Origin: Shinisaurus crocodilurus
Lineage: Eukaryota; Chordata; Lepidosauria; Squamata; Shinisauridae
Assembly (NCBI GenBank): GCA_021292165.1
Contig: CM037877.1
Location: 84,785,691-84,849,690 of the forward strand
Direction of reading: 5' to 3'
DNA: 64,000 nt
Part shown: positions 1 to 11,600 of the stretch, piece by piece
How the letters are laid out: each line of letters begins with the position of its first letter
How positions within the stretch are numbered: position 1 is the stretch's first letter
Program-made: the position numbers and the translations under genes
Notes under the pieces: model-generated
The model's database searches: none
The model's input: only the letters and a program-made list of their open reading frames with translations
Told to the model about the DNA's origin: nothing

Positions 1-420
1 GTAGAGAAGTCAGACCTGCCCCAATCATTTCCAGATTGGATTATTGTCACATGCTCTGCTTGGGGCTGACATTAAAGACTGTTCAGAAACTTTAGTGGAT
101 CTAGCAGATCAGGACATATAACTTTGATACTGTATCATACGCATTGGTTAGCAGTTTATTTTCCGGCTCCATTAAAGTGATGTTTTTAATCTTTAAAGTC
201 CTAAATGGCCTGGGACCTGAGCATCTTAAGAATTGCTTCTACAAATACCCTTTGCAGACCATTCATGTCCTCCCTGGTATATGAAAGTATGGCAGAGTGG
301 GCAGAAGGGACAAGGCCTTTTTTATGGTGATACCAAGACTGTAGAAAACCCCTTCCAGAAGAAGTTTTCCTTTTAGGGAGCAGCCAAGACTCTTCTTTTT
401 CAGTAGTTTGGGGGTGTTTT
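1..420 (+). mobile_element. Decayed L2/CR1-type LINE 3' end
   Basis: The + strand reads with frameshifts as the C-terminal part of a LINE ORF2: a LDYCHMLCLGL-like start near 40, HWL...F near 140, a PKWPGT-like stretch near 205, and an ENPFQKK-like end near 345. The same motif order occurs in the better-preserved copy at 61867-62245. Truncated by the window edge. Confidence 0.6.
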
Positions 421-1766
421 TTGGTCAGGTATGGTTTTATGAATTTTATCTTTGCTACTGTTTTTTGTACTGATTCTGATCTTCTGATTTTAGGTTTATT
501 GTATTTGTTTTGATTATTCCTTGTTGTAGTAGTAAATAAGTAATAAATGTTGTAGTAGTAAACTGCCTACAGAGCTTTGGCAATTGAAATGTAATAAATA
601 AATGTAATAAATAGAAATGTAATAAATAAATAAAAGAAAAATAAATGTTGTACTTTTTGTTACCACCTTGCAAACAAAAGTTGGGTTACAAATGTTGAAT
701 AAAAATGGAACGTCTCTTGGTTAGGTGCTGACTTTTAAACTGTAGCACATGAGTGCTTGGAGGGGGAAACATTCCATAAATATTCCCAATGGAGTGGGTG
801 TTGGGTCTTAAAGCAGTTGTTTGAAGGCTACAGAAGTGATCCAGGAATTTCTGCTTTTTTTTTCTCAGCGGCCAAGCATCCCATACCCACCAGCCCTTCA
901 GTGGTGGCAGAAACAGGCCTCTGAGTATAGCAGTAGTAGGTGAAATTAGTTTTAGAATAAAATGTATTTCTAGGGTTGAAATCAAATAAAGCCATTCTTT
1001 CCACATCAGGAAGAGACGCTGATGAGAGCTGGGAAACTTCCGCTGCTGTTCAGCGGGTGACACCTGGCTTCATACATTGCATGATTGCAAATAGATGTTT
1101 ATCGCTGCATGTGCACACCACAAGAAGCCACACTAGTCTCAGATTCCTGGCACATTTACTTCTGTGATAAACAAAGGCAGCTTCTTTCAAGCAGTGTTTT
1201 CAGGTTGTGGTGGTGTCTTTCATACTGGGTTTGCTTTTTTTACTTGCTTTCAAGTAGCTTGCTTTAATCTCTTTAAAGGAAGGTAACTTTTTATTTTTGT
1301 AGCAGTTATAAATTAAACATTACACTCATATTTTTCACTCATATTTTGACATGTTTTGCTCATTTGTGCTTTTCTGACTAAAGTAGGACAAAAACACCTT
1401 GGCTCACTATGTTCTATTTTAAAGCATCTGCTTAATTTTCCAGATTCAGTGTGCAGCGTTCTTGGCCCTAACCCTTCCTTACCACAGTCAGTTTGAAGTC
1501 TGTTCAATAACGTAAGTTGTATAGCAATGGGACTACTCATCATGGCTGCTGGTGGGGTTTTTTAAATTAGAAGTACACTCTGCAGTATTTCTAATTTGGG
1601 TGAAAAGTGACTACTCGTTCCTGTGGTTAAGTATCGAAAAATGGTCACCTTTCTCAGTTCAATATATATTCTGTCTTGGTTGCTCGAAGATGCCACATAC
1701 TGCTTTTGCAGCACTATATTAATTCTTGCATTAGGAGATCTTTAATTCTTGCATTAAGAAATAAGT

Positions 1767-1850
1767 CAGCCTTCTCCAACCTGGTGCCTCTGGATGTGTT
1801 GGACTGACTGCAAAACATCTGGAGATTATCCTTCAGGCCACCCCAATCTA
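1767..1850. mobile_element. Palindromic MITE fragment (CCTTCCCCAACCTGGTG family)
   Basis: Shows the family's left end (CAGCCTTCTCCAACCTGGTG) followed by an ACATCTGGAG motif. Shortened relative to the 130-bp copies elsewhere in the window. Confidence 0.55.
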
Positions 1851-1857
1851 GAACATT

Positions 1858-1966
1858 GACAGTCCAATTCTATACAGGTCTATTCAGAAATAAAGTTCTG
1901 AACCCCGTTGAATTAAATGGCATTGCTCCTAGATAAGTTTGTATAGGACTACAGACTTAAGCAGGC
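1858..1966. repeat. Short dispersed foldback repeat (CAATCCTAT / TTACTCC type)
   Basis: AATTCTATACAGGTCTATTCAG ... TTGTATAGGACT type ends form an imperfect hairpin. Related copies lie at about 5980-6050, 12310-12400, 15440-15530, 16560-16625, 26790-26880, 50080-50180, 58675-58755, 59855-59945 and 63405-63480. A shared core reads roughly ATTGA-ACTCA-GTGGGGCTTACTTC. Small palindromic non-autonomous element; superfamily unknown. Confidence 0.5.
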
Positions 1967-2395
1967 AAGTATTAGGTGTGATTAGATATATTGTATATTG
2001 TGTAAACATGTATGCTTTGTAGAAGTATTGTATGGATGCTGTACCCACACTGTAAACAATATTTTTTTGTAGTAACTCTGCAATATGCGTTGTTTAGTCT
2101 CTCTCAGCCCATTTAACTTGCAATCAGCTTCTTGTAAATATACTTTTTGATCATGATGAGTCTCAGTTCCCTGCCTCTTAAAATGGGTAACAATGTTTAC
2201 TTTGTGTCTTGTACACTGGAGCAGCTCTGGCTTAATGACGACAAATACTATCATTTCAGTTTTCCTTTTGTGGAGTGTGGACTTAGGGGGGGGAAGACCC
2301 CAAATTTTTCACGTTGGCTTTTTCCAGAGCAAGTGCAAGTGAAGAGGCTGTCATGTGGAAGCTGCTTGAAATGGATCCTTGTGGCAGCTAAACTA

Positions 2396-3960
2396 CCGTA
2401 TTTTTCGCTCCATAACACGCACCTGGCCATAACACGCTCTTAGATTTTAGAAGAAGAAAACAGGAAAAAAAAAAATCATGTGCAAATCGCCCCTGATCTC
2501 GGAGCCCCACTGCTGCCACTCTGGACTCTCACTGCCTGTTCACCTTTCCTGTCTGAGCAGGCAAGCAATGAAAAGATGAGGAAATGGAGCAGCATCCTTC
2601 ACTTGCCTTTGGCCCTCCCTCTGGGCAATGGTGTGGATGGGGTCCAGAGGGAGAGGGCAAGTGAAGGGGCAGAGGTAACAGTGGTGAGGAAGACGTGGGC
2701 CCATTCGGGGGGGGGGCAATTGGGACCATCTTGCCTAAGCGCCCCCCCCCCAATCTAGAGCTGGCATAAGACTGAGCATTCTCCCAAACTATTAAAGGCC
2801 AGCCAAGTACGACACTGAGCTGGCGATTGGGGGGGGGGGGGGTGCCGACGCTGCCACCTGCCGCGCTGGCAGCAAAGGGAGCAGAGCTGGCCCTGCACCC
2901 GCCCGCCCGCGTCTCTGCTGCCGGAGCTGCCCGGCTATGCGGAGCGTGACAAGGCCACCCACACCCACCACAAACTTTCGCTGGCGGGCGGGGGGACTCA
3001 ACTTTACAGGCTCTGCCGGGCAGGGGGGGGTGCCGCCGCCATCGCTGCGCCGCCACCGCCATCAACGCGCCGCCGTCGGGGCCACCCGCGCCCACCGCGG
3101 ACTTTCACTGGCAGGCAGGGGGACTCAACTCCACAGGCTCTGCGCCGCCGCCATCGCCGCGCTGTCATCGCCGCGCTGTCATCGCCGTCATCGCTGCGCC
3201 ACCATCGCCGCACTGTCGTCATCGCCGCGCCGCCATCGTCGTCATCGCCGCGCCGCCATCGTCATTGCCGCGCCGCCATCGTCGTCATCGCCGCGCCGCT
3301 GCTGCCATCGCTGTACCGCGCGATGACAGCGCGGCAATGGCGGTGGCGCGGCGATGACGGCGGCGCGAGGGCGGCGCGGCGGGACGATGACGGCGAGGGC
3401 AGCAGCGGCGCGGCGATGACAGCGCGGCAATGGCGGCGGCGCAGTGATGACGGTGCGGCAATGACGGCGCGGCGGCGGCGCGGCGGCGTTGGGGCCCCCC
3501 CGCCCACCGGCGGAGGTTTGTGGGGGTTTGTGGTGGGTGCGGGTGGCCTTGTCCCGCTCTGCACGGCCGGGCGGCTCTGGCGGCAGAGACGCGGGCGGGA
3601 GGGTGCAGGGCCAGCTCTGCTCCCTTTGCTGCCAGCGCGGCAGTGGCAGCGTGGCGGCGGCACCCCCCCCCCCCCACGTAGGAGCCCTCCTCTCTTCCGC
3701 CAGCCGGTGGGCTCCGGAGGTCCCTGCTGCCAGGCAGGGCGGGGAGGCCGCCGCAGCCGAATCAGCTGAGAGGCGGGGGCTTGCCCCGCTCTGCCCAGGA
3801 GCCCTCTGCTCTTCCCCGGAACGGTTGGAGGCGTGCAGGAGGTACTAGGTACGTAAAAAAAAAAACTTATTTTTTATAGTATTCACTCCTTAACACGCAC
3901 AGACATTTCCCCCTATTTTGGGGGGGGGGGGAAGTGCGTGTTATGGAGCGAAAAATACGG
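2396..3960. mobile_element. TA-flanked foldback DNA transposon with a CGC/ATC-rich core
   Basis: Perfect ~28-bp terminal inverted repeats (CCGTATTTTTCGCTCCATAA... at both ends) flanked by TA at 2394-2395 and 3961-3962, as for Tc1/mariner-type integration. Inside, a second inverted repeat of roughly 180 bp pairs about 2825-3000 with 3490-3680 (for example GCAGAGACGCGGGCGGG near 3585 against its complement near 2905). The centre (about 3000-3490) is GCCATC/GATGGC-like simple repeat in opposite orientations. CpG is very dense. Long ORFs on both strands here are repeat artefacts. No transposase seen. Confidence 0.75.
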
Positions 3961-4164
3961 TAGTTGTATGTGTGCTGCTCATTCACAGATTGATGGTTTT
4001 CTTCCATGTCACCACAAACCTGAAAAAGCTTCAACATACTATCTTTTGGCTGAATTGGGTTGTGCTGCACTGATATGGCTCAGCTTCCAAGCAATAAGTT
4101 CCTCAACTCTACCAATTTCTTTCTGAACTGATCGTTTATTGCCTTCCATTTGTGTTTTGGAAGG

Positions 4165-4700
4165 GACAGAGAGACAGTATGATCTAGTGGCAGGGGTAGG
4201 CAATGTGGTGTTTGTGGGCACCAATGCCCTCCTGGATACCTTTCTTGGTGCCCACCAAAGTGCCCTACCCCTCCCATTAAAAACAAAAAATAACAGCAGA
4301 TTTTCTTACCAGCAGTTGGGATCACTGTGAAATAAGTTTCTGTTGGTGTTGAAAACTGTGGGTTTAAAGGAATTTCTTTGTGTGTTGGGGCTCAGACCCC
4401 ACCTCTGCCTTGTACTCAGTCTTTTGAGCAGTTTACTTGTCCTTTGCCACGCCTCCTCTGGCAGCCATTTTGACAGTTTCTCAAATTGCCAAATGTTCCC
4501 AGTACCCCAAAAGGTTGTCTACCTCTGGAGTACAGTGCTGTACTTACGACTGTGGAGACTCAGATTCAATTTCCCATTGAGCCATGAAGCCTGCTGGTGA
4601 CCTTGAACAAATGACTGTCTCTCAGTATTGTGTGCTCAAGTTCTGTCATGCTTAAAATTGCCTTGCCCTTTTTTCTTTAAAAAAATGATGATGAAATAAG
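4165..4700 (+). mobile_element. tRNA-derived SINE, split by a hAT element
   Basis: The left part (4168-4190) reads GAGACAGTATGATCTAGTGG, the A-box side. The right part (from 4528) continues with GAGTACAGTGCTG, a GATTCAATTTCCC B-box, and GAGCCATGAAGC as in the intact SINE copies at 15978 and 48200. The 337 bp between them is a hAT-type insertion. Confidence 0.55.
4191..4527. mobile_element. hAT-type MITE inserted in a SINE
   Basis: Starts CAGGGGTAGGCAA and ends with the complement of CAGAGGTAGACAA, typical CAG...CTG hAT ends. Both flanks are pieces of one SINE, which fixes the borders. An 8-bp target duplication is not clear. Confidence 0.55.
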
Positions 4701-5146
4701 CTACACGTTTTCCTCTCTTGTCACATGGAAGTAAAAATGGGCATAAGGATTTAGTCACACATAGATTGGTAAATTTCCATGACAAGCTAATGAAACAAAT
4801 AGTGAACCGTATCTTGTATCTACACATACTACTGGTGGGAAAGGATCCTTTAGGTTACAATGTTAAGCATATTTATCAGGTCATACATTCCATTGAACCT
4901 GGTGAGGCTTACTTCCAAGTAGACATGCCTGGCAACTATAAAATGGTTTGGCAGAAGATTGCCCCTAGGTTAGAAAATATAGACACTTTTAAGGAGAAAT
5001 GCTTTATTAGCCATGCCAATTTCCAGCTTATTCCTATAATTTTTTTCCCCCTCCCCATCCTTACTCAGTAGTAAATTCCACTGAATTCAGTGTGGGCTCT
5101 TAAGTATGTATTATATTGTAGCCTTATACAGTCCTAAGCACTAGTG

Positions 5147-5229
5147 CGGTGTTCTCCAACCTCGCTGGCTGGGGCATGCTGGGAGTTGTAGGCCAAAAAC
5201 ATCTGGGGACCCAAGGTTGGAGAACACTG
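5147..5229. mobile_element. hAT MITE, shortened palindrome (CAGTGTTCTCCAACC family)
   Basis: Ends CGGTGTTCTCCAACC and GGTTGGAGAACACTG; flanked by CACTAGTG and CACTAGGG (8-bp target duplication with one mismatch). One palindrome arm is mostly deleted compared with the 136-bp copy at 48653. Confidence 0.75.
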
Positions 5230-5460
5230 CACTAGGGGATATTCTGCATGGAATACTGTGGGACTTACTTCCAAGTCAGCTTGCCTAGGATTGTTTTGTT
5301 AATTGCATAAGAGGAGACTTTCAGGTTTGGTTGTTCTACAAAAACTAGACAGGCAGGATGAAGGGAAGAGATTCACAAAAAAGTGTAGGATGAAGATAAT
5401 AAGCAGTAAAAGAAGGAAATAGCTGTATAATTATATTTGTATTGTCTTTTTTGTTTTAAG

Positions 5461-5630
5461 AGACGAAATTGGATTAATTCCTTGTCCTGAAGCCAGATAT
5501 AACCGGAGTCCGATAGTCCTGGTAGAAAACAAACTTGGGGTGGAAAGTTGGTGCGTCAAGTTTCTGTTGCCGTATGTCCATAACAAGCTTCTTCACTATA
5601 GACAAAGAAAGCAATGGCTCAACAAAGAAG
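5461..5630 (+). CDS. PTAR1: PTAR1 exon 2
   Basis: Acceptor TTTTAAG before 5461 and donor GTAATT after 5630. The first A completes an Ile codon begun in exon 1 (inferred). Then come 56 full codons from DEIGLIPCPEARYN through the stretch around SWCVKFLLPYVHNKL, and the last G opens a Glu codon. Very close to mammalian PTAR1. An alternative acceptor 2 bp downstream (AGAG) would break the expected Ile-Asp join. Confidence 0.93.
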
Positions 5631-8600
5631 GTAATTTACTCCATAAAATGCATGTTGCTTAGTAAGTATGTCATTCCTAATTTTCTGTGAAATGGTGATA
5701 GGATTCTTAAAACTTACATTTTTTTACATTGGAAATGCCTGGAAAAAGTAGAAACTATTAAAATAACATCTTGCTCTTGATGTTATCCACCGTTTTAAAT
5801 AAGGTGGTGCTTCCAACTCTTTTATATTCTGACTTTATCACTTGTAAGTGTTGTAGAGCTTAGCTTTTTCCTTGCTGGCTATCTTCAAAAGGAATGTTGC
5901 CATTTTCTTCTTGAGAGACACCAAACAGTTAAAGCAGTACTTTTTATTGGGCCATTGTGGAACAGTTGGAGAAGAAATATAGGCTGCAATTCTGAGCACA
6001 CCTAATTGAATGCAACTTCCTTTGAAAGTGATGGGATTAATTTCCAGGTAATTTTTAAAATTGCATTTCTATACTGCCCAATAGACAAAGGTCTCGGGAG
6101 GCAAACAACAATTAAAACCATAAAATACAACACAATAAAATATAATATAAAAGTTTAAAACTACAGTATATATATATTTTTAAAAACCCAAAATAAAACC
6201 TAGCAGCAGTACAAAGATATAAATACAGTAGCAGATTTAAAACAACAGAAACTGAAAGGCTAAGATGTCTGGGAAAATAACAAGGTTTTCACCTGGTGCC
6301 AAAAAGACTACAACATAGACGGCAGGCGAGCCTCTTTAGGGAGCTCATTCCACAATTGGGGTGCCACAACGGAAAAGACTGTCTTCTTAGTAGCCATCCA
6401 CCTCACTTCATTTGGTGGGGGCTCCTGGAGAAGGACCTCTGAAGACAATCTTGGGGTCTGGGCAGGTATATATGGGAGGAGACAAATTTCTACACCATCC
6501 AATAGCTGAAGCTTTCTGGAATTGGGTCTAGAAATGTACAGGCAGCCAGTGCAAATGGAAAAGAACTGGCATAATATTGCATTGGCCAGTTCCCATTAAC
6601 AATCTCGCTGCCCTATTTTTGACTTGCTGAAGTTTCCAAATCTTTTTCAAAGGTAGCCCCATGTATAATGCATGGCAGTAATCCAGATGAGAGGTTACCA
6701 GAGCAAGGATAACTGTTGCTAGGCTATCTCTATCCAGATAAGGCCATAGTTGGTGTATCAGCGTAAGCTGATAAAGATGCTTCATGCCACCAAGTCCACC
6801 TGTGCCTCTAGTGACATTCCTGGATCCAAGATCACCCCCAAACTACAAACCTGATCCTTTAGGGGGAATGCAACCCCCTCTAGAACAGGTTGAACATCAC
6901 TTAGCTGGGCAGATGAACCACCCACTAACTGAAACTCATCCAGTAAAACTGAACTAGACAGTGCTGTGGACACCACTACTAATGGAACTGCATTAACTGT
7001 GGTGTCCAAGTCATGACAGATTTGAGCAATTTTATCTTCAAAGAGTCACGCAAACTTGTCACACTGTGCTACCAAGGGTTCCACCATCTCTCTCCCTTAC
7101 TATTATACTCCTTATTTAGAGTAGAAAGATGTCGATTGTACACAAAGCAATGTAACTTACTAATGTAATACTTTGGGTTAGTGGCTTAATGGCCAAGTTT
7201 TAAAAAGTGTGACTGGCCTCTTTGGAATATAAATATTTTTTCTACAGGACCTGGCTCCTAAGAACTGGAAATATTTTGCAACTCCTTACATTGTTGGATA
7301 TTATAAAAGAAAATAGGCCAATCCAGCTTCATTAAAATAAATGTGTGCCATTGACAGAGGATCAATTTAGCTTGTTCAGTCTCACTCAATAATCTGAAAA
7401 GAGATCATGGACCATTACCACAGTCTGTAACTCTCTTGACAGTGCTAAATGTTTTGGCAGTTGGGCAAAAAGCCACCCTGACAACCCATGGCTTGTTCTA
7501 GGGATTGTTTGACCCATGATGGGTTGGTGTGTCATCTGAACCCGGAGACCGATTCCATCGTCAGTTGCAGGGAATGGCTAGTGAGCTGCTCAGCTAGAGT
7601 GGCAAAACCCCTCGCTGCTCTTCGTGATCTCACCCGTGCCACCACTAGTGGCAGCCCCTACACCTATGGCCAAGCGCACTTTGGAGTGACCGTCACTTGT
7701 TTGACAGCTTTTTTTTTTATCCTAGCCCCCAGAATGTGTGCAAATGTCTTCGTAATTTTGTTGTTGGTGGTCTTTCAGAGGTGTGCAAGTATTCATTTAT
7801 GGCTGTCCAATATATGTAGTCTTGCCTGTGAGATGTCCTTGTAAGTTTCAGCTGTCAAAAGGAGCAAAGTGCAGTTGTAACATGGATGGAGATTGACAAG
7901 GCGACACTGCATATAGATTTGCACACAGTTGTTGAACTGTCAATTGAAAATCACCAGTAAAGGGGAAATAAGAGGGAGAAGTAGGTGCACCAAAAGGGGG
8001 GCGGCAACAGGATCTCCCCCTTAGCAAAGAAATTTGGCTTGTTTCTTGGACTGTGGTCTGGTGTAAGGACTTCGTTATTGCTTGTAGCAATAAAAGAATC
8101 TGTTTGCAACTGCATTGTCTGGCGTGATCAAGCAGGACACAACAGTCTGTAAATTTCTATATCCTCTTCCAATCTTTCCTTCAACTGTGATAATACTGGT
8201 GGCTGATCTGCAGGTCTCTTGAGTCGGAAAGTGCTCAGGACCACAATACCTGATGGGAGTGCCTCTCCCAGTATGAATGTACCCATATACTGCAGTCAAC
8301 ATCTGAGGCCCTCCTCTGAGGGCTTCCTCCAAGGGAGGTTCGGAGGATGGCAACAAGGGAGAGGGCCTTCTTGGTGGTGGCCTCCTGATTATGGAATAAT
8401 CTCTCCAGTGAGGTCGAACTTGGCGCCAATGTTACATTTTTGGTGCCAGGCATTTGACAGTATGATGAGGCTTTTTAGTGTTAGTTTTTTATTGGGTCTT
8501 GGCAGGGCTTTTTTTCTGGTGGAACTCACCGGAACTGAGTTCCAGCACCGTTTCTTCTATTAATTGCATTACAATTTAATCGCCATCTACTCCCGAGGAA

Positions 8601-11600
8601 ATGTAATCCAAGAGTTCTGGTACCCTTTTCTCCAGAAAAAAAGCACTGGGTCTTGGTAGTTTTATTGTTAATTGTTTTTAACTATGTCAAACTGTTTTTA
8701 AATTTTTTGTATGTTATAGGTTTTATATTATGCTTTATTGTGTTGTGAACCGCCCAGAGAGCTTTGGCTATTGTGTGGTAGAAGAATGGAATGAATGAAT
8801 GAATGAAAGTGCTGTTAATTAATGCCAGGGCAATTAATGATTAAGGGCAAGGTATTGCAATCAATAACCTCACCAAGAAACAGTACACAGGCTGTTCTTC
8901 ATAATGGAGACCTGACTACCTGGCTACTGTGTGTAGCACCAATCCTGAATTGGACAGGGAGGAAGGTAGGCTTGGTCTACAATGATTCAATTCCACTGGT
9001 CAGGTAACCTGTCTTGCAGTCTACCGGATTTGAGTGCCTGTACCTAGTCTTGGGAACCTGAGATAGGCTTGGGATTCTGTTGGTGTACTGTCCGTTTCAC
9101 TGCCCAACAGCCTCTTTCCAAGCTTGCAGAGGTGGTCACGGGGCTGGTGTTGAATATCCCAGGGCTGTTGCTCCTGGGAGATTTTAATATCCACACCTTA
9201 TCTGGTCCAGCTTGGGCTGACATGACAACCATGGGCCTATCTCAGGTGAGATCAGGCCCAACACCTTTGGTGGGTCACACTTTGGATCTGGTGTTCTGCT
9301 TGGGGCAGGAGGAGGAATGCCTGTGTATAGGGGAACCAGCAGTGGTTCTATTGTCATGGACTGATCATTACTTGATTATTATTTTTTTAATCTCAGGGCA
9401 CCTGTAGGGTTGAAGAACTTAATTTAAGATCTGCCCTTGGAGATTGATGGATGCAGAAGGTTTTCTGAAGTCCTTGGAGGGTTATCCTGCTGCCATAGCT
9501 ACTGGTTTTTCAAGGCTCAGGTGGTGAAAGATCTTCACATAAATCCAGTGGATCTGTTAGTGGAGCCCTCCAAGGCCCACTGTGACCAATTTGCAATGCA
9601 TTTTGTGGGCAAAATTGCCATATTTGTACTGAATTAGATGTCATAATCAATACAGGGTCAATATTGGATGCAGCCACTGCACCAGTTTCCCAAGTTTGAT
9701 GGATACCTTTCAGCTTGTTCAACCACAGAAGATGTGAATAAGCTACTTGGAGGTTTGAAACTTACTACCTGTTCTCTGGATCCTTGCCCGTCATGACTAC
9801 TAAAACCCATCCAGAGTGGGATTGAAGACTTTAGAGATGGTAAATGCTTCCTTGAAGGGGTGTGTGGCCCCTGCTGTCCTTAAAGAAATAGTGTGAATCA
9901 ACTAAAGAAACCAACTTTGGAGCCTCAGAACATAGACAATATTGTCCAATCTCTGATCTGTCCTTTCTGGATAAGCCTCTCAACTTCATATTGTTTTGGA
10001 AGAAGATTATCTAGATCCTTTCCAGTCTGGGTTCTGTCCTGGGTTTGGGACAAAAGTCAGCCTTGGTCACTCTGGTGGAAGTTTTAAGCTGGGGACTGGT
10101 TGCTGTTTTAGATGTTTTGTGTATCTTGTATTTCTATTTTGTTGTAACCCATCCTAGGAATGTTGACTGGCATTGAAGGGCCAGGTATAAATTTTAGAAA
10201 ATAAATAAAATAACATCTCAGTAGCAAACTGCTGCTCTTCAAACATGGTCATGATAGTATGATTTTGGAGTGTTAATATGTACGATTTTCAAGGCCCATT
10301 TGACTTAAGCGTTAAAATATTTAAAAAGTGATCAGAATTGTACCTCTTCTTTGCTTTCACAAGTCGTCTTTGTTTACAACTACCTTAGAGTATCATTGAT
10401 ATTTGCATCTTTTCTTTTAAAAAGAATTTCTAATTTCCATGTCAGTATGAAAGTAGAATAGCATACAGTACTGAAGTTTTTAATGAAATATTTTTAAGGA
10501 CCTCTTCAAGGTTTTTCTGTTAAAACAAATCCATTATTGAAGGTATGCTTAAAGAGTTGTGGAGTTTATGTAGATTCTCACCTCTCTAGAAAAACGAAAC
10601 TGTGTGTTTATGTAGCTTTTTGGAAAGGAGTATTTGTTTTTGCTAGGCAAGCTGGCATAACATTGCAGACAATAAAGAAAATGTTTTGGAGTTGCAAAGG
10701 ACACTTGCTTCTAAAGTATGAAATACAAAGGAAATGCGACATGTGACTTTAATCCTCCAGTTCTGCCCTTGAGTACAGTGTTGTTTTTCATAAATTGCCA
10801 GCGCAGGGCCCCCAACTTGGATCAGGAGTCTAACATGAAGGGTAGGGGGACTTTATCCCTTTGCCTAATGCTTTGGTCCTAATCAGCCCTCATGCCTGCA
10901 ATTTCCATAGCCTAAAAAGGTCCCATTTGTTTCAGTGGGACCTTTTTTGACCATGCAAATTGTATTGCAAATATAGCGGGGGCAAAGGGTAAAGCTTCCC
11001 TACCCTCATGCTAGGGTCCTGATCTAGATTGGGGGGCCCACCCTGGCATTTTCTGAAAAACAGCCCTGCACTCAAGGGCAGAACTACATGATTAAAGTCA
11101 CATGTAGTTTGGCCCTCAGTTTATTTAGAAAATGAGTCAGTGGAATCATCTGAGATGATCTCAGGGTTTGATCATTGCCTTGGTTTGTAACTTTTGCAGA
11201 CGAATCCCTGGAAACTTTGGGTTATCTCTAAAGAAATAATACTAATGCCTTTGTAAGATGTCTAGGATTTTAAATATGAAGAACAAAACTTGGAACACTA
11301 TGTAAAAAAAAGAACAATGGCCATGCTGGCCAGGAATTATGGTAGTTGCAGTCCAACATGTCTGGAGGGCACCAGGTTGGGGAAGGCTGGCATATATGTT
11401 TCCCCCTAACCCATTTTATTCTTCCAACATCCCTGCAAGGTAGGTTTAGGCAGGTTAGGCTTTGAGACTTGGGCTCCAGAATTTACCTCAGCTCCAAACT
11501 TCAGGGTTCTTCTAAGTGGAGATCTTACTTGGAATATTTCTGCTATTGTTTGAAGCTGACTGCCACTGTGGCAAGGGCCCTTTGTCAGAAAGGCATTATT

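Noticed and set aside
2529..3848. Long alanine/arginine/proline-rich frames on both strands, and a possible PTAR1 CpG-island promoter with exon 1
   Set aside because: They lie wholly inside the TA-flanked foldback element and arise from GCC/ATC repeats. No sequence like the PTAR1 N-terminus is present.
4718..5071. 117-codon ORF upstream of exon 2
   Set aside because: Considered as PTAR1 exon 1 or a retropseudogene; the sequence does not match the PTAR1 N-terminus, and part of it resembles a short dispersed foldback repeat.
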